A DNA stretch of 64,000 bases from Aureobasidium sp. EXF-3400. Taxonomy: Eukaryota > Ascomycota > Dothideomycetes > Dothideales > Saccotheciaceae. Made by a program: the position numbers and the translations under genes. The stretch's first letter is position 1. Each line of letters begins with the position of its first letter. Below the pieces are notes generated by a model. The model had not been told where the DNA came from and did not search any database. It saw nothing but the letters and a program-made list of their open reading frames with translations. The DNA lies in assembly GCA_024195585.1 (NCBI GenBank), contig SWBL01000112.1, positions 1 to 64,000 on the forward strand. The letters run 5' to 3'. Positions 1-16,296 of the stretch are shown one piece after another.

Positions 1-1490
1 CCCTTCCTCCTTCCTCTTCCCTCCCCTCCCCTCCCCTCCCCTTGTTTTATATATATTAAATTTAATCTATATCGCAAAAATTCTTCCTTTTCCCTTCCTC
101 ACACACGTAGAGCTTGGTTGCCTGTGAGACCGTCGATTCCAAATCTGTTGTAGTCGTGCTTCCAGCAGAAAACTCGTTCAGGCCACTTACTAATCGGCCT
201 TGTATCGCCTTATGAATGATTAGACTTCTAGCCTTCAGACAGACGCAAGAATCATGATATCTACCGTGATGAGCGGATTCATGGCGCCAGCGAGGAAAGT
301 ACCACAGGCACTGCTGTAGAGAACAGTCTTGTCGAAGGTGGTGGCATATCCGAAGACCGTTCTAGGTTGGTTGGGCATCGATTCCATACGAGAGTGTCTC
401 GAATGACCCCAGTGTCGTCGCCAGAGCACACCAGGCATCATCGTAGCGTTTTGTGCGTAAGTAAAACGGACTGAACAGCACCAGGCGAAAGATTCAAGAG
501 ACCGTGGCTCAGAAGCGAGAGTTACACAAGGAGGTGTTCCTCCGATCTCTGGATTATTAGTTTGACTTCTTAGTCATGCTTAGTAGGTGTCAAGACAATT
601 TACGCTATATCTATGCGGTCATGTCAACTTTTGCTCGGGACGCTCCACCATTCCAGTGACTGATTAACCCCTATCAAATCCTCAGACAACTTTGTGGCTT
701 TAAATTCGTTGGTGCAGACAATGGTTTGTACTGGGACCGTCAGACTGCAGTCAGGATTTGACTAGCACGAACACCTGCCTAAAGTGTGCTAGCATTAGCG
801 AGTGACAGCTTCATCGACTGAATAACAAAGCTAAGATAACGACCATATGGAAGACAATGCACGCGAAGCCTTGATCCGCCATGTCACTGTATGATCTCGT
901 AACCTCAACTTATCTATCCGATCCATGTTGGTCCGCGTGTGCGGAGTTCGCGTATTCTGCTGGATCTTTTGGCGAACTTTATATGCAACAAGCTTTGACG
1001 GCTAACGAACAAGCCTCACCCAGGCGTAGTAGCAGGCCCTGGCTCCTCCAGTGGATACGATATCAAGCACATGCTTAATTCCGGCAGAAACTTGTTTCCC
1101 TGGGTCTCGGCGCGAGTTTCGTTCTCCTTATCTTGTCCTGACCCCTTGATCGTATGGCGACATGTCTCTGGGGCTGAGTCCAGCGATAAGTTGGTCGTGG
1201 CAATTCTTCTTGAGCCAGAAGAAGATTCCTCTCATAACTCAAGGAACGGCGAGCACAACACAGTTCAATTACTCACAAGGCACCTCTACAAGCAAGAGGG
1301 CTCAGAAGAAAACTGTCTATTCTTCTATGATGGAATGAGATCCTAAACTCGTGAACTACGAAAATCCATAAAAACAAGACATGACCCAGCTATTCCGCCT
1401 TTGATGCAACCATGTCGTAAACCTCGCAGAAAACATGTCCGAAATTGCTCCATTAATGCAAAATCCCTAAGAGACAGAAGGATAAACCAT
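1..1490. other. Intergenic, no supported gene
   Basis: I see no convincing coding region here. The small open frames are short and without recognisable motifs. The first 45 bases are a pyrimidine tract, followed by an AT-rich stretch at about 45-75. The interval lies 3' of the M16 protease gene, so its right edge should hold that gene's 3' UTR. Confidence 0.6.
19..41. repeat. (CCCCT)n tract with G-quadruplex potential
   Basis: Five consecutive runs of three or four C are separated by single T residues. On the minus strand this reads as G-runs separated by single A, a classical G-quadruplex pattern; the plus strand could form an i-motif. This is read directly from the sequence, and any function is unknown. 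Confidence 0.7.
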
Positions 1491-4400
1491 CTAGAGCTTG
1501 GCGCCCAAGTCCTCGAACTCGGCCAGGTCCTTGATGGGCCTCATGGCCTCAGAAAGAGGCATGCGAGCCTTGAAACTTCTGACGTCTTCGATTCTGATGG
1601 CAGTGCCGACTTGCTGCATCTGTTCGTCGACTCTGCGCTCGGAACTCGTGGCACTGGCAGTCTCGTCCTTGACACCTTCTCCTGTCTTCTCCGACTTGTT
1701 ACTCTCGGCATCGGCTGACTTCGCTTGAGCGAGCAGATGAGTAGAAATCTTTGCGCGAGTCTTGGAAGCAGGGTCGATGTGGGTGTTGAAGAAGTCGATC
1801 ATGTCTTGCTTGGTGATGGGTTCGATGTGCTCGACATCACGGTACACTATAAAAGGTCAGTAAACGTGTTCAGAGATATGCAGATAACACGACATACCGA
1901 GCTCAAAGTCAAAGGCCTCGCTGGTGACGTGATGCCAGAAACGACCGCTCTCCTGGTTAAGGTTCTTCATTTTCTCTAGGCGCTTGTTGATTAGAGCTGT
2001 CTTGTGTGACTCGAATTCCTCATCCTTCATCTTGTTCTTGAGGTTGTCACCGAATGTGTTCAAGAAGACGTCAATGCGCTTCTCAAGGTATTCGGGTGAC
2101 CTTTCGGACTGAATCAACACGCGCCAACCGGAGATGGCAGTGAGCATGAGCGGCATTGACTGCACAACATAGCCGAGCTGTTCCTTCGATCGAAGAGTGT
2201 CAAAGCAACCTTCGTCTGACATCTGCGCGAAGAGAAGAAGCTTGGCACGGTTCGAACGATCAGTCAAAAGACCGGTGAACAGTTGGTAGTCGATACAATG
2301 GTTGACATTTTGCGGATCCTTGAGTGTGCGCTGGTAGACGAAGTTGCTGCCTTGAGGAGGAACAATGGAGCGACGAAGAGGCCATTGACTAGCAGGAAGT
2401 CTCTTTGGCTTCATGATAGACTCAACCAAATCAGTCATCTTCAGTGCATCTTCGCGGTAGAGGTTGCCATGTGCGAGAACTTCAATGTGCATCTGGTTCA
2501 GAATCTGGGGGAAGAAGTTGCGAACATCATCAGCAGTAACTTGGTCGAGCTCTTCCAGCAGTTGGTCAACGATGAAGCCCTTCTCGGCCACCAGCCATCT
2601 GCTGTAGGTGCTGATCTGATGGAATGGCTGTTGGTATCCGAAATTGCGCCAGCCTCGGAGAGTGCGATCTTTGATGATGTCGAAGCGGTCGTTCTTGATC
2701 TCGAGATCACGCATGGCAACCAAGACCTTTTCGAGCAGAACGGCCATCTTGTCGTTGTAGCCACTGACAGTCACGTCGAAGCCTTGAGCGTGGTTTTGAA
2801 GATCATACTCAAGGCCGGCAAGCTCTGCGTCGTAAGAATATTCGGTCAAAGAGTCTTCGATCAAATCCTTGTACAGCTGTGTAGTGACGGCGGTGAGAGC
2901 AGACATGCTGACCAGGGGTGATCTGAAGAAAACCTTGATATTCGCCTTAGGTGCCCAGAACTGATCGTCCTTCTTCCACCATGTACGAACATTCACATCA
3001 TTGCGGATTAGTTTTGGTGCAACAGCAGGCTTTTCGACTTCCTTGACTTCTACGTCAAGACGAGATGGCACAAATTCGTTCTTGGCAGGCATGTGCAATT
3101 CAGATGGACGCTGGGACGAAGTGGCTTTGCTGGCAGCCTCCAACTCCTTCATGAACTCCTCGGGCATCTTCTCGTACTTGTATTCAGTACCGTACCACTG
3201 CTCCTTCTGATCCCAATTACCGGGATATTCTTGAGAGACGAGGGTGATGCGGAAGTTATCGGGTCGGAGGTAGTCAATGCCGCGCTGAATGGCATCTGAG
3301 TCGAATTTCCAAATCAGAGACTGGGCGCTCAGCAACTTGTCGCGAGGGAAAGACTTTTGCATGACACCACTCAAGGCGCTGACGGTACGACTGGCGGGAA
3401 TCTTCTGGCGGAAACGGAAGTCAACCTCTGCAAGCTTGGCCATCTCATCAACGATCCATTCCTGTGGTGGGTGTTCCTTGACCATGGCGAGATATTGGAA
3501 GACAGCCTTGACGACTTCTTGGTAATTGTTGAGACCGTCTTCAGTGAGTCGAATAGAGATTGAGAAATGCGAGGTACCAGGGCAGATGTTCATAGGTCCA
3601 GCACCGAGACCGTTAGCCCAGCCCTTTGCCTTGATGTATGCGAGAATCGAGCCAGGCCCTTCGTGACCAATAAGGTGGCTGAGGTACTTGGCGGGCTGAG
3701 ACTCCCAGAGGTGCTCCTCATCAGCATAGACGAAGTGCATATCGAGCAGGCGCATGTCCATGACGGGCTTGACAAAGATTTGAGTGCCCAGCTCGGCCTC
3801 TGTCATGGCGGGTATACCATCCCAGCGCAACTTGGGCAGGTTCTGGTTGGGGACATCCGAGAAGAGTTCGGTAACCCAAGATTCCAGCTCGTCAAGCTGC
3901 TCACGGCCAAGGACAGCAAGCTTCATGCGGTTGGCTGAGTAGTTTGCACGGTAGAAGTTGATAAATTCGTCGCGGATCTTGACGCCACGAGCAATGGGAT
4001 CATCGTGCAAGACCTTGTAGTTGCCGGTCGAGAACTTGTTGAAGGGGTGCTTCTTGTTGGACAGACTCTTGTTCAATTGGTGTAGCCGCCAGTTGTCTGC
4101 CTGCAGGTTCTTCTTGTTCTCCGAGTCGACGGCGCGCAACTCACGGTCCAGAGTGTCTTCGAGGAATAGCGGGTGGATGAAGAATTGGGCAAAGCGGTCG
4201 AGGGCGCCATAGAGCGGGGCTTGCGACTTCTCGATAGGAAGAGATTCGGTGCTGCTGAGCGACGACTGCTGGCTGGTGGCGGTCGACGAGGCCGAGAGCT
4301 CGAAGTAGTAATTCGTGTCGCATGAGGCGGTAAAGGCATTTGAGTAACCGCCGTAGCGTTGCAGATACTGGTTGTATTCGTTCTCGACGGGAAACTGCAG

Positions 4401-5004
4401 GCACAAAGAGTCAGCCCACCTCTCACCATGTTGCCACCACTTGACGCACCTTTTCAGTTCCCATAAATAGCAGGTGTTCGACAGCGTGAGCCATACCGGG
4501 CATATCGTCGGCATCGCTGAAACTGCCAATGTTGACATCCATGGCTGCGCTCGCCTTATCCGTGTCGGGATCATGAATCAGTAGCGCTTCCAGGTCGTTC
4601 GCGAGTCGCACGACACGGTATGTGCGGTTATCCAACAATGGCTTCTCCATTCCGTCCGTCAGGACATTGGCTCTTGTGGATGCGGATCGCTGAGGAAGGG
4701 ACATGTTGGCTGCGCTGCTTCCGACCATGGCGCTTGGTTGGAAGAAGAGAGAAGAGGGGCTGCGCGAGTGTTGGCGATGATGACGCTGAGACAGAAGAGG
4801 CGTTTGGTGAAAGTGTCTCGTCTGCTTGTTCGAGAAGGTTGGTGATGATATGGAGAATTGTCTTACTCTTGTCCAAGACTGCACATGCTCAGAGCAAGCG
4901 AAACGTTGGAGGCGAAGTGCTGTAGCATTCTTCGCCAACTCCTGGCACAATAGCATCCGCTCGAGACCCACTCTGTCACAGCCAAGGGGCGAATATCTAG
5001 ACAC
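1491..5004 (-). CDS. Insulin-degrading-enzyme-like M16 zinc metalloprotease
   Basis: Exons 5004-4450, 4394-1898 and 1846-1491 give 1135 aa, the usual length of fungal insulysins. The inverted zinc motif HAVEH (HxxEH) lies at residues 173-177, inside the N-terminal M16 domain. The remaining M16 repeats follow, including a C-terminal FDTLRSKEQLGYVV block typical of the family. These enzymes degrade short peptides inside a closed chamber. The protein ends in AKL, a type 1 peroxisomal signal also found on animal insulysin. The first ~90 residues are Arg/Ser-rich and resemble a mitochondrial presequence. A second in-frame ATG at the segment MVGSSAANMS, near 4727, could give a shorter cytosolic or peroxisomal form. 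Both introns (55 and 51 nt) have GT..AG ends. The start codon is the least certain part. Confidence 0.93.
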
Positions 5005-5523
5005 AACAAAGACGGTAACTCTGTACAGTTCTTACTGTCTTTTCAAGGTCTTCTCGCTCGTCTTGTATCTACACAAGCGACCTGACTTTCTGCCACTCTA
5101 TCAGCATCCATATCAACCGTTCCCCCCATTCGTCATTGGATCGCGCATCGGGATCCACCGCCTCCGCATATTATCATCCCGCCCTAATTTGCATCTGCAC
5201 AGCCAAAGCTTAATTTTATGCAATGTCCATCTTTCCATTCTTCATCTCTCTCTTCTCATCTCTCTACTTCATTCGTGGCTGTCATCAACACGACTTCGAT
5301 CTCTGCTGCTGTAACCTCTTCTGTGTGCTGACCTCCGTCAAAGAAGCCGGACGCTTGCTCGTCGTTCTGCCCGACCAAGCAATCTGCCTTCTCCAATCTG
5401 GCCTCAATCGCATAATACCTGACCTTGTACATCACATTCGTGCAGCTGGTCTTCCTGTCGACTCCTTGACTTCATGCAATGCTGTCTGCACCTTTCACTC
5501 AGTAACCTCCATTCATCTTTCAC

Positions 5524-9522
<3,999 letters not shown>

Positions 9523-10438
9523 GATGAGTGTGATCAGCGAAGCGAGCTTCTGTTATACAACAGTTGCAAGCTGTGCCAGATGTGGGATGGATTGGAACGA
9601 AGGGCAATGGTGGAGGGTTCTTGGTTGTGAATCTCAAGTGCACGGGCTAGATTGGGAACTCACATCCATCTTGTGTCAAAGCAGCTGCACAAGGAAAGGT
9701 GCGATGCAGGCTGAATAGGAATGTGCGTGTTTGACGATGTCCAGGTACTGCCGCTGCTGCTGGACTTCTCACGCGTGCGGATGGATGGCAACCAGCGGGA
9801 TACGGATTCGGAGAGCTGTCGGCTAGGCGATGCTCTGTAATTCTAGAATGCGGCTCGGTCTGCGCTTATGAATATACCAGCACAATCTCTCTCGCCTTCG
9901 GTAGGTGGTGGAGTTATTGTTCGGCAGGCCGGAAAGAACGAGTAGCAAGATCAAAGCACGCGCCAAGCCCTGACGTACTCGTCAATCACGGTGCAAGCGC
10001 AAGCTGCAGTTTGCTCGTGGGGCAAAGCCAGAAAGCCTCACAGCTGCTCGTCTTGTCACGGCCGGTCCGCTTTTGCAACTGTTTTCGCGACTATCTGTGC
10101 CGCTTCTTCCTGACCACAACCACACTTCCTCGGGTTGTCTTGTCCTTCAGGTAGGCCTTTCGAGTGGTATGCAAGTGACTGTCCGTCACCATTCACTAGG
10201 TATCTCTCACATTCCGGTGAATTCTAGCTTAGAGGACTCATCAACTGAGTCGTTGCTTGCAATTGGTCCGCTCGCTCCAACACGACAGACTGACACTCAA
10301 CCCTGCCACCCCTCCATTCTCTCATTGACTGACAGCAATCATCCATACTTTCTCTATCTCTCTTGACTATCAATCCGCCCATGGCTTCAAACTGACGCTC
10401 TCTTTCCGTCTCACAAATCTCCTTGTACTTTACCTGCA
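9523..10438. other. Divergent intergenic region
   Basis: About 0.9 kb separates the deubiquitinase (-) from the gene at 10444 (+), so promoters for both should lie here. A pyrimidine-rich stretch (about 10340-10425) precedes the plus-strand start, as is common in fungal promoters. I see no ORF with recognisable motifs and no mobile element. Confidence 0.5.
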
Positions 10439-10443
10439 AAATT

Positions 10444-11586
10444 ATGGGTGGTCGAGCTTTTCCCGATCTTCATGTCCCTCGTATGAACCACCAGGTCTAC
10501 GAAAAGGTCAAACGAACTGCACTCAAGATCTTATCGAAACGCTTTGTCAACGCTACCGCCATACCCGAGGCTCCTGAAAAGCTCGATTTTGGCGATGTCG
10601 ACTTCGTCATCGAATTGTCACCGTCCACGCCGTTACCCCATCACCAAGTGGCTCTTGATCTAGGAGCAAAGAACATCAAAAACAATCATCCGACCTACTC
10701 TTTTGCTGTCCCTCTCGAGGATACGGATAAAGGAGTCCAAGCTTTTGCCCAAGTTGACATTCAGGTCTGTCTCCCAGGTGATCTCGCATGGACAATATTC
10801 CTGCATGGCTACGGCGACCTTGGCTCTATACTCGGTACCTTCAACTACGGCAATGGCTTTACGTCTAAGAACGACGGCTTCTTTGTCCGCATCAGAGAAC
10901 AAGAGGCACAAAATTGGTCCGCAAGCCAGGTCTTCTTGAGCAAGGATCCAAACTTGGTCATGGATTTTCTGGGCCTCGACAAGCACGAGTTTCAGCGCGG
11001 ATTTGGGTCGGAACGCCAACTTTTTGATTGGGCCGTGAGCTCCAGGCTCTTCAATCGCAGGTTGGTTGAGAAGAGAGGGGACAATTCTGAGATGCGAAGT
11101 CGAATGGAGAAACGTCCAATGTTCCGCCGCTTCATGTCTCAATACCTGCCATCCATTCTAGATGTTGTTGCTGGCCCTCTCGAGACATGAGACGCTCATA
11201 CTGACGCCGCCTTGGTATTCTTCGACAAAGCAGATAACTTCAACAGTCGTCGCGCCAAGGTACTCATTGAGAATGCGGAAGATCATGCATGGTACATAAT
11301 CAAGACCACAGTACTCACACCCCACGCCAAGCTCGAAGCGAAGAGATTGAATGAGGTTGTCAGAGCCCTCAAAAGGTTCGTTGGCTTCAAGGGCGGTGAG
11401 CCGTACATTTGCGACGAGCCAGAAATGGACGCTGAGTGTCAAGCTCGTTTCGCTTTCTACATCACTGAAGCAGATGAGGTGACGCCCAATCTACGCGACT
11501 GGATTCTCAAGAACTGGGAAGAGGTCAAGAGTCGTGAAAGACAGAGAGCCAAAGGTAGCAGAAGAGCAGCGGCTCAGGAAGGATGA
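10444..11586 (+). CDS. Uncharacterised fungal protein, interrupted by an in-frame TGA
   Basis: The frame opens at ATG 10444 (MGGRAFPDLHVPRM) and runs to a TGA at 11188-11190. The same frame then continues without a stop to 11586. Both halves look coding, and together they would give about 380 residues. An early GDVDFVI segment is reminiscent of the G-D-x-D strand of nucleotidyltransferase folds, but that is a weak resemblance and I assign no function. The stop could mean pseudogenisation, readthrough, a sequencing error, or an unrecognised intron. The nearby ACTGAC at about 11200 looks like a branch point with AG acceptors at 11230, 11233 and 11246, but no good GTRAGT-type donor lies upstream. 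Confidence 0.6.
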
Positions 11587-12576
11587 ACGAAGCTGCGTCG
11601 TTCAGGCTCGCTAAGCTCATTGCGCATCCGAACAGATTTCGAGAAGGCTGAAGTTTCACCAACACAATGACGACTTTCGACTCCTGGACGTTCTTTCCTT
11701 GTAACAAAAAGGAAGAGCAAACGTATTCAGGGTACACACTGTTCCGCATTCTACATATGGTGGATAGTTGAGGGTCCGTTCGTCATAGCTTGGGTTGACC
11801 CCGCGTTTTGATTGGCGACACTCAATATGCAGACATGCGACCCAGGCTCTCGAAAAATTGGGGAAGGCTTGCTATATCGCCAGCACGAAACACCACAAGC
11901 ATTGAATATGTAGTTACCAAAACCCACCAACGCCGTTTCAATCTTCATTTTATCGAGCGCTATATAACGTTTTGACTTTGTATAGACATCTTGGCACTCG
12001 TAAAACGCCCTTCCAAAATCTGGAGATGGCGGAGCAGTTCGTGCGTTTCGAGATAAGATTCGCGGTCGCTCGGCCTAGTGCGGTCTCGACGCGTTGAGGA
12101 TGCAAGCAAAAGGAACACCCCGACCAAAGAAAACCTCATGTTTCCCTCTGAACCTCGGTCTGTGAGTGCGATCACGGCGGGTCGAAATCTTGCTGCGGCG
12201 ATTGACTCGAACGGGAAAGCTCTGTCGCACCCGTCTTCCAACCTTCCCAATCCTCTTTAACCCGTCGAACTGCGCACTCGCAGGTCAACCTTCTTCTCAA
12301 TTTTTGTCGCTGTGAAATCTTATCCAAGCCTTGGTAAACTTGGCGAGTCGTTCCAGGTCAATTTCTTTGATAAATTCAACACTCCCATCTGCAGTATTGT
12401 TCGACTTCGTCTCATGGAGTTTGTGCCCGAGTTTTTCTGCCTGCTTCTCAAACAAATCCATTAAACGCCCTCAAGATTTTGAAGTCTTACTACAACAAGC
12501 CACACGCCACCATCAATAACACACAGACGTCTTACGAAAGAATTGCCGGGTATAAGTCCGGTCTTCAGCTGACGGT
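11587..12576. other. Intergenic, permease promoter region
   Basis: Roughly 1 kb separates the broken gene from the permease start. No ORF with motifs, no repeat and no mobile element was recognised. Confidence 0.5.
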
Positions 12577-14829
12577 ATGAGGTCCTCCTTGTCACACGAC
12601 GCGATCCATTCGTCCAGCATCGAAGCTTCTGGCAGCGGTGATGCTGTCAAGTTTCGTCGTTCGTCAAAGACAGGTGTCGGGGAGACCTACAACGAGACCA
12701 TCAGCCTGGGCGGGTATGGGGAAGAGACTGCTGTATCTCTGGACTCGATCTCTCTGGCCAAGGATGGAACCCATCGTCGTCTAAAGTCTCGTCACATTCA
12801 ACTCATCGGTATTGGAGGTACCATTGGTACTGCGCTTTACGTCTCCATTGGAAACGGTCTCCTCAATGGTGGTCCTGCTAGTCTTTTTATGGCGTTCAGC
12901 ATATGGTAAGTCATATCAAGCAAACCACAACAGAATTAAGACGGAGATGCGACTTCTGCTCTTCAACAGCGACCTCTTCATTGAAAAATCAACAGAATAA
13001 ACAATCAAGAACGAAATTAATACGGATCACAGGTGCTCTTTCATTCTTGCTGTCACCATAAGTACGTGCCTTTTCCTTCATGTATTCCTAATGTACAATT
13101 CTGTCCCATTGCCAAGCCCAAAGCAACATCGACCAGCCCACTGCGCCAGCCAAATTACCATCTGCCAATGTACTGACTTGGTACTTTAGGCACTGCCGAA
13201 ATGGTCACCTACCTTCCCATCTCATCTCCCTTCATTAGATTCGCCAGCCGTTACATGGATGAAGCTATGGGCTTTGCAGCGGGCTGGAACTTCTTTGTAT
13301 TCGAAGCAATCTTGGTAAGACACTCAGGGGTGAGCCTTCTCGCACTGGTCTGACCTGAACCAGGTTCCTTTCGAGGTTACTGCCTGTAACGTCGTAATCC
13401 ACTACTGGAGCGATGTTGTGCCAGCTGGTGGCATTATTGCTATTGTTATCGTTCTCTATGCGTGAGTATTCCGTTTGACACAGTTAGCATGTTGCTGACA
13501 TTGTGGCAGCTTGATCAACGTCCTCACTGTCGAGTGGTATGGTGAGACCGAGTTTTGGGCAGCTCTCGGCAAGGTCTTATTGATTGTTGGTAAGCATTTT
13601 CCAATCCTGGTTATTAACGAATCTAGTTTTTGACATCCTCCAGGCCTCGTCATTTTCACCTTTATCGTCATGTTAGGCGGCAATCCACTTGGCGAGAGAT
13701 TTGGCTTTCGATATTGGAATAATCCTGTAAGTACATATCTTGAAAGCAGCAAACCTGTACTAACGTCCGTGTTTGCTTCTAGGGTGCATTCGCTCCTCTT
13801 TACTACGGTGGCAATCTTGGTTACTTCCTCGGCTTCCTCCAATGCCTGATCCAGGCTTCTTTCACCATTGCCGGACCGGACTATGTCAGTATGGCAGCTG
13901 GCGAGGCTGAGAATCCACGTGTCGTCATGCCTAAGGCTTTCAAAGCCGTCTTCTACCGTCTGACCGCATTCTTCATGCTCGGCTCTCTTTGCGTCGGCAT
14001 TCTGGTCCCATACAACGACAAAGAACTTATCGCCGCCACCACTGCCGGTCTTCCAGGTGCAGCAGCCTCACCTTACGTCGTGGCCATGGGCCGTCTCCGC
14101 ATCAAGGTTCTTCCTGATATCGTCAATGCTATGGTTCTGGCAAGTGCTTTCTCAGCTGGCAACAGTTACGTCTATTGCGCATCTCGCTCTCTCTATGGTC
14201 TCGCTCTTGAAGGCAAGGCACCCAAGTTCCTCACGCGCACTACTCGCCGAGGTGTTCCGATCTATTGCACTATCGTCGTCTTGTGTATCGCTCTTCTTGC
14301 CTTCCTTCAAGTCAGCGAAAACGCTGCAACCGTGCTCAAATGGTTCGTCAACCTGGTTACTGCATCGCAACTTATCAACTACGCAGTCATGTGCATGACA
14401 TTCATTTTCTGGAAGCGTGCTTGCGATGCACAAGGATTTGACCGTAACAGCCTTCCCTTCAAGGGATGGGGTCAGCCTTATCTCGCGTGGTATGGTTTCG
14501 TCGGCTGCGTCGTCATGGCTCTCATTGGAGGGTACACTGTCTTCTTGCCTGGCCAGTGGAATGTCCCGACTTTCATCTTCAGTTACTTCATGATCGGATT
14601 GTTCCCTGTCCTGTTTGTGGGGTGGAAGCTGCTCAAGAAGACGAAGTGGACACGTGCAATGGATGTGGATCTCAGAGGCGAAGTGGAGGAGATTGAGGAG
14701 TACCAGGCTACGTTTGTACCTGCCTCGTCAAACAAGTGAGTAATTGTTCTTCTTGCTGCGATGATCATTGGCTAATACTGGTGCTGCAGCACTTACTTCG
14801 AGAAGGTCTTGGGTAAGATTTTCGGTTGA
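12577..14829 (+). CDS. Amino-acid permease (APC/YAT family)
   Basis: Eight exons (12577-12905, 13033-13061, 13190-13314, 13364-13461, 13510-13589, 13644-13726, 13783-14735, 14790-14829) give 578 aa. Exon 2 is only 29 nt. A hydrophilic N-terminus leads into RRLKSRHIQLIGIGGTIGT, the conserved first transmembrane entry of fungal amino-acid permeases. About 12 hydrophobic segments follow. The block GNSYVYCASRSLYGLALEGKAP is the family's conserved mid-protein motif. Such proteins are plasma-membrane proton symporters for amino acids; the substrate cannot be read from sequence. The short last exon encodes a hydrophilic tail ending VLGKIFG. Several introns exceed 120 nt, unlike most in the window. 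Boundaries around 13644 may be off by one. Confidence 0.92.
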
Positions 14830-16296
14830 TGGGTGTTGACGAAGAAGTGGTATATCTGATCTCAGTCAGAAAAAGTCGAATTGACGGACAAGTGTTTCCT
14901 ATTCAACTATCTCACTAGTACTAGAATTGATATAGCCGGGTTGTGCAGACGGCGTCGATTTGTACACCAATCAAAAGTTACTCCATTTATAGATTAAACA
15001 CTTAGTAATATGTGCTGCTGAATGGCCGTATTGCGAGCTGTTCACCAAGCTAATATAGCTCGCCTCTCTGTTTTGATAATGCTGTGTATCACGTTGTCAT
15101 GGAACAAGCTTGTCAATGTTCGATAAAGACTGTCACCCTGTCTCATATCCTCCAGCATTATGTAACCGAGAATCAAGGCTCTAATCCTTTCTCTTTTCCA
15201 TGCAAAGACACCCAGAGGTACTATCAAGTCATTTATGCGGTTTCGAAGCTCTTTCACCAGCGATATCGACGTTGACGGGCTAAAAATTTGCGCTTGCCGG
15301 AAGGTCAAGTGAGTATCCAGATGTTGCAGTAGGCATTTTGACAAAGCACATGAGCAAACACATATCGTAACATACCAGCCCAACAGAGCTTGTTTTCGAT
15401 ATGGAAGATGGCCTAACACATGAAATAATACTTTGAGATTTGTGCTGAGACCTTAGAACGAGAGAGAAATCATTGTGCTAGGAGTAATGTCGTCGACGAT
15501 CTGAAAACTGCTTGTATCGGGTACAACCCTGCTCCAGCTTGGCAGACCCATGCCGACTTCGTAGCCAGCCACCTCGGACATCAAAACCAACCACTCCAAC
15601 ACGTCGCGTCAGAGAAGGTCAGAAACGAGAGGCCATGGAAGCTGACTCTGTCTCTGCCTCTGCCACTCAGGCACAGTACGTGCCGCAGACGATTGAACCC
15701 CACCGTCGTTATTCGCTGTCGCTCCTCTGAGTTGATCGAAGGATTCAGGGCCCACAGAAGCTCTAACTTGAACAACCATTCTTGCATCTCAGCGCTGCAT
15801 CCTTTGCGCTTCAGGCGCTGCCAATTCCATCAGTGTCACTGGCACTTTCATGGAAGAAAATACTACCACGATGCAGCTCTCGATTGTAGGATCGGTAAAG
15901 CTCTGACTCGATCTTCTGGATGCTGAACGTCGCTATGGACTTCCGTGAGCAGCACGTCGCAATCAGTGCAGCATGTAGCTCTCTTATCAACGTACCGAAT
16001 TTTCTTGGAGACGATCAGCTCACCTTTGACCTACGAGTTCCATCATGAACTGCACCCGGAAGTCAACAGTTTGCAGTACACAGATGAGGAGTAGTCAATT
16101 AGGACGCCTTGATGCGATTCTTGGTACCAAGACCGGGTAAATGACCAAGTCTGGGCACGGACAACAACATCCTATCCTACGACCCACTGATCATCTTGTT
16201 TCCCCTGACCTTGCCAGTTCTTCCCTCTTTCTCTCAATTCCCTTTGTGTTATCCTGGTCTTCGGGGTCATACATTGGTCGCCTAGGGACTCCCATC
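14830..16296. other. Intergenic, nothing recognised
   Basis: About 1.5 kb separates the permease and the S41-like gene. Several open frames of 60-125 codons occur on both strands, but none shows a motif or consistent coding pattern. It should contain the 3' UTR of the permease and the promoter of the next gene. Confidence 0.5.

Noticed and set aside
2283..2921. 212-codon plus-strand frame inside the M16 protease
   Set aside because: It is antisense to well-supported conserved coding sequence, with no motifs of its own.
15042..15419. 125-codon minus-strand frame
   Set aside because: No motif, no splice-supported extension and no coding-like pattern.
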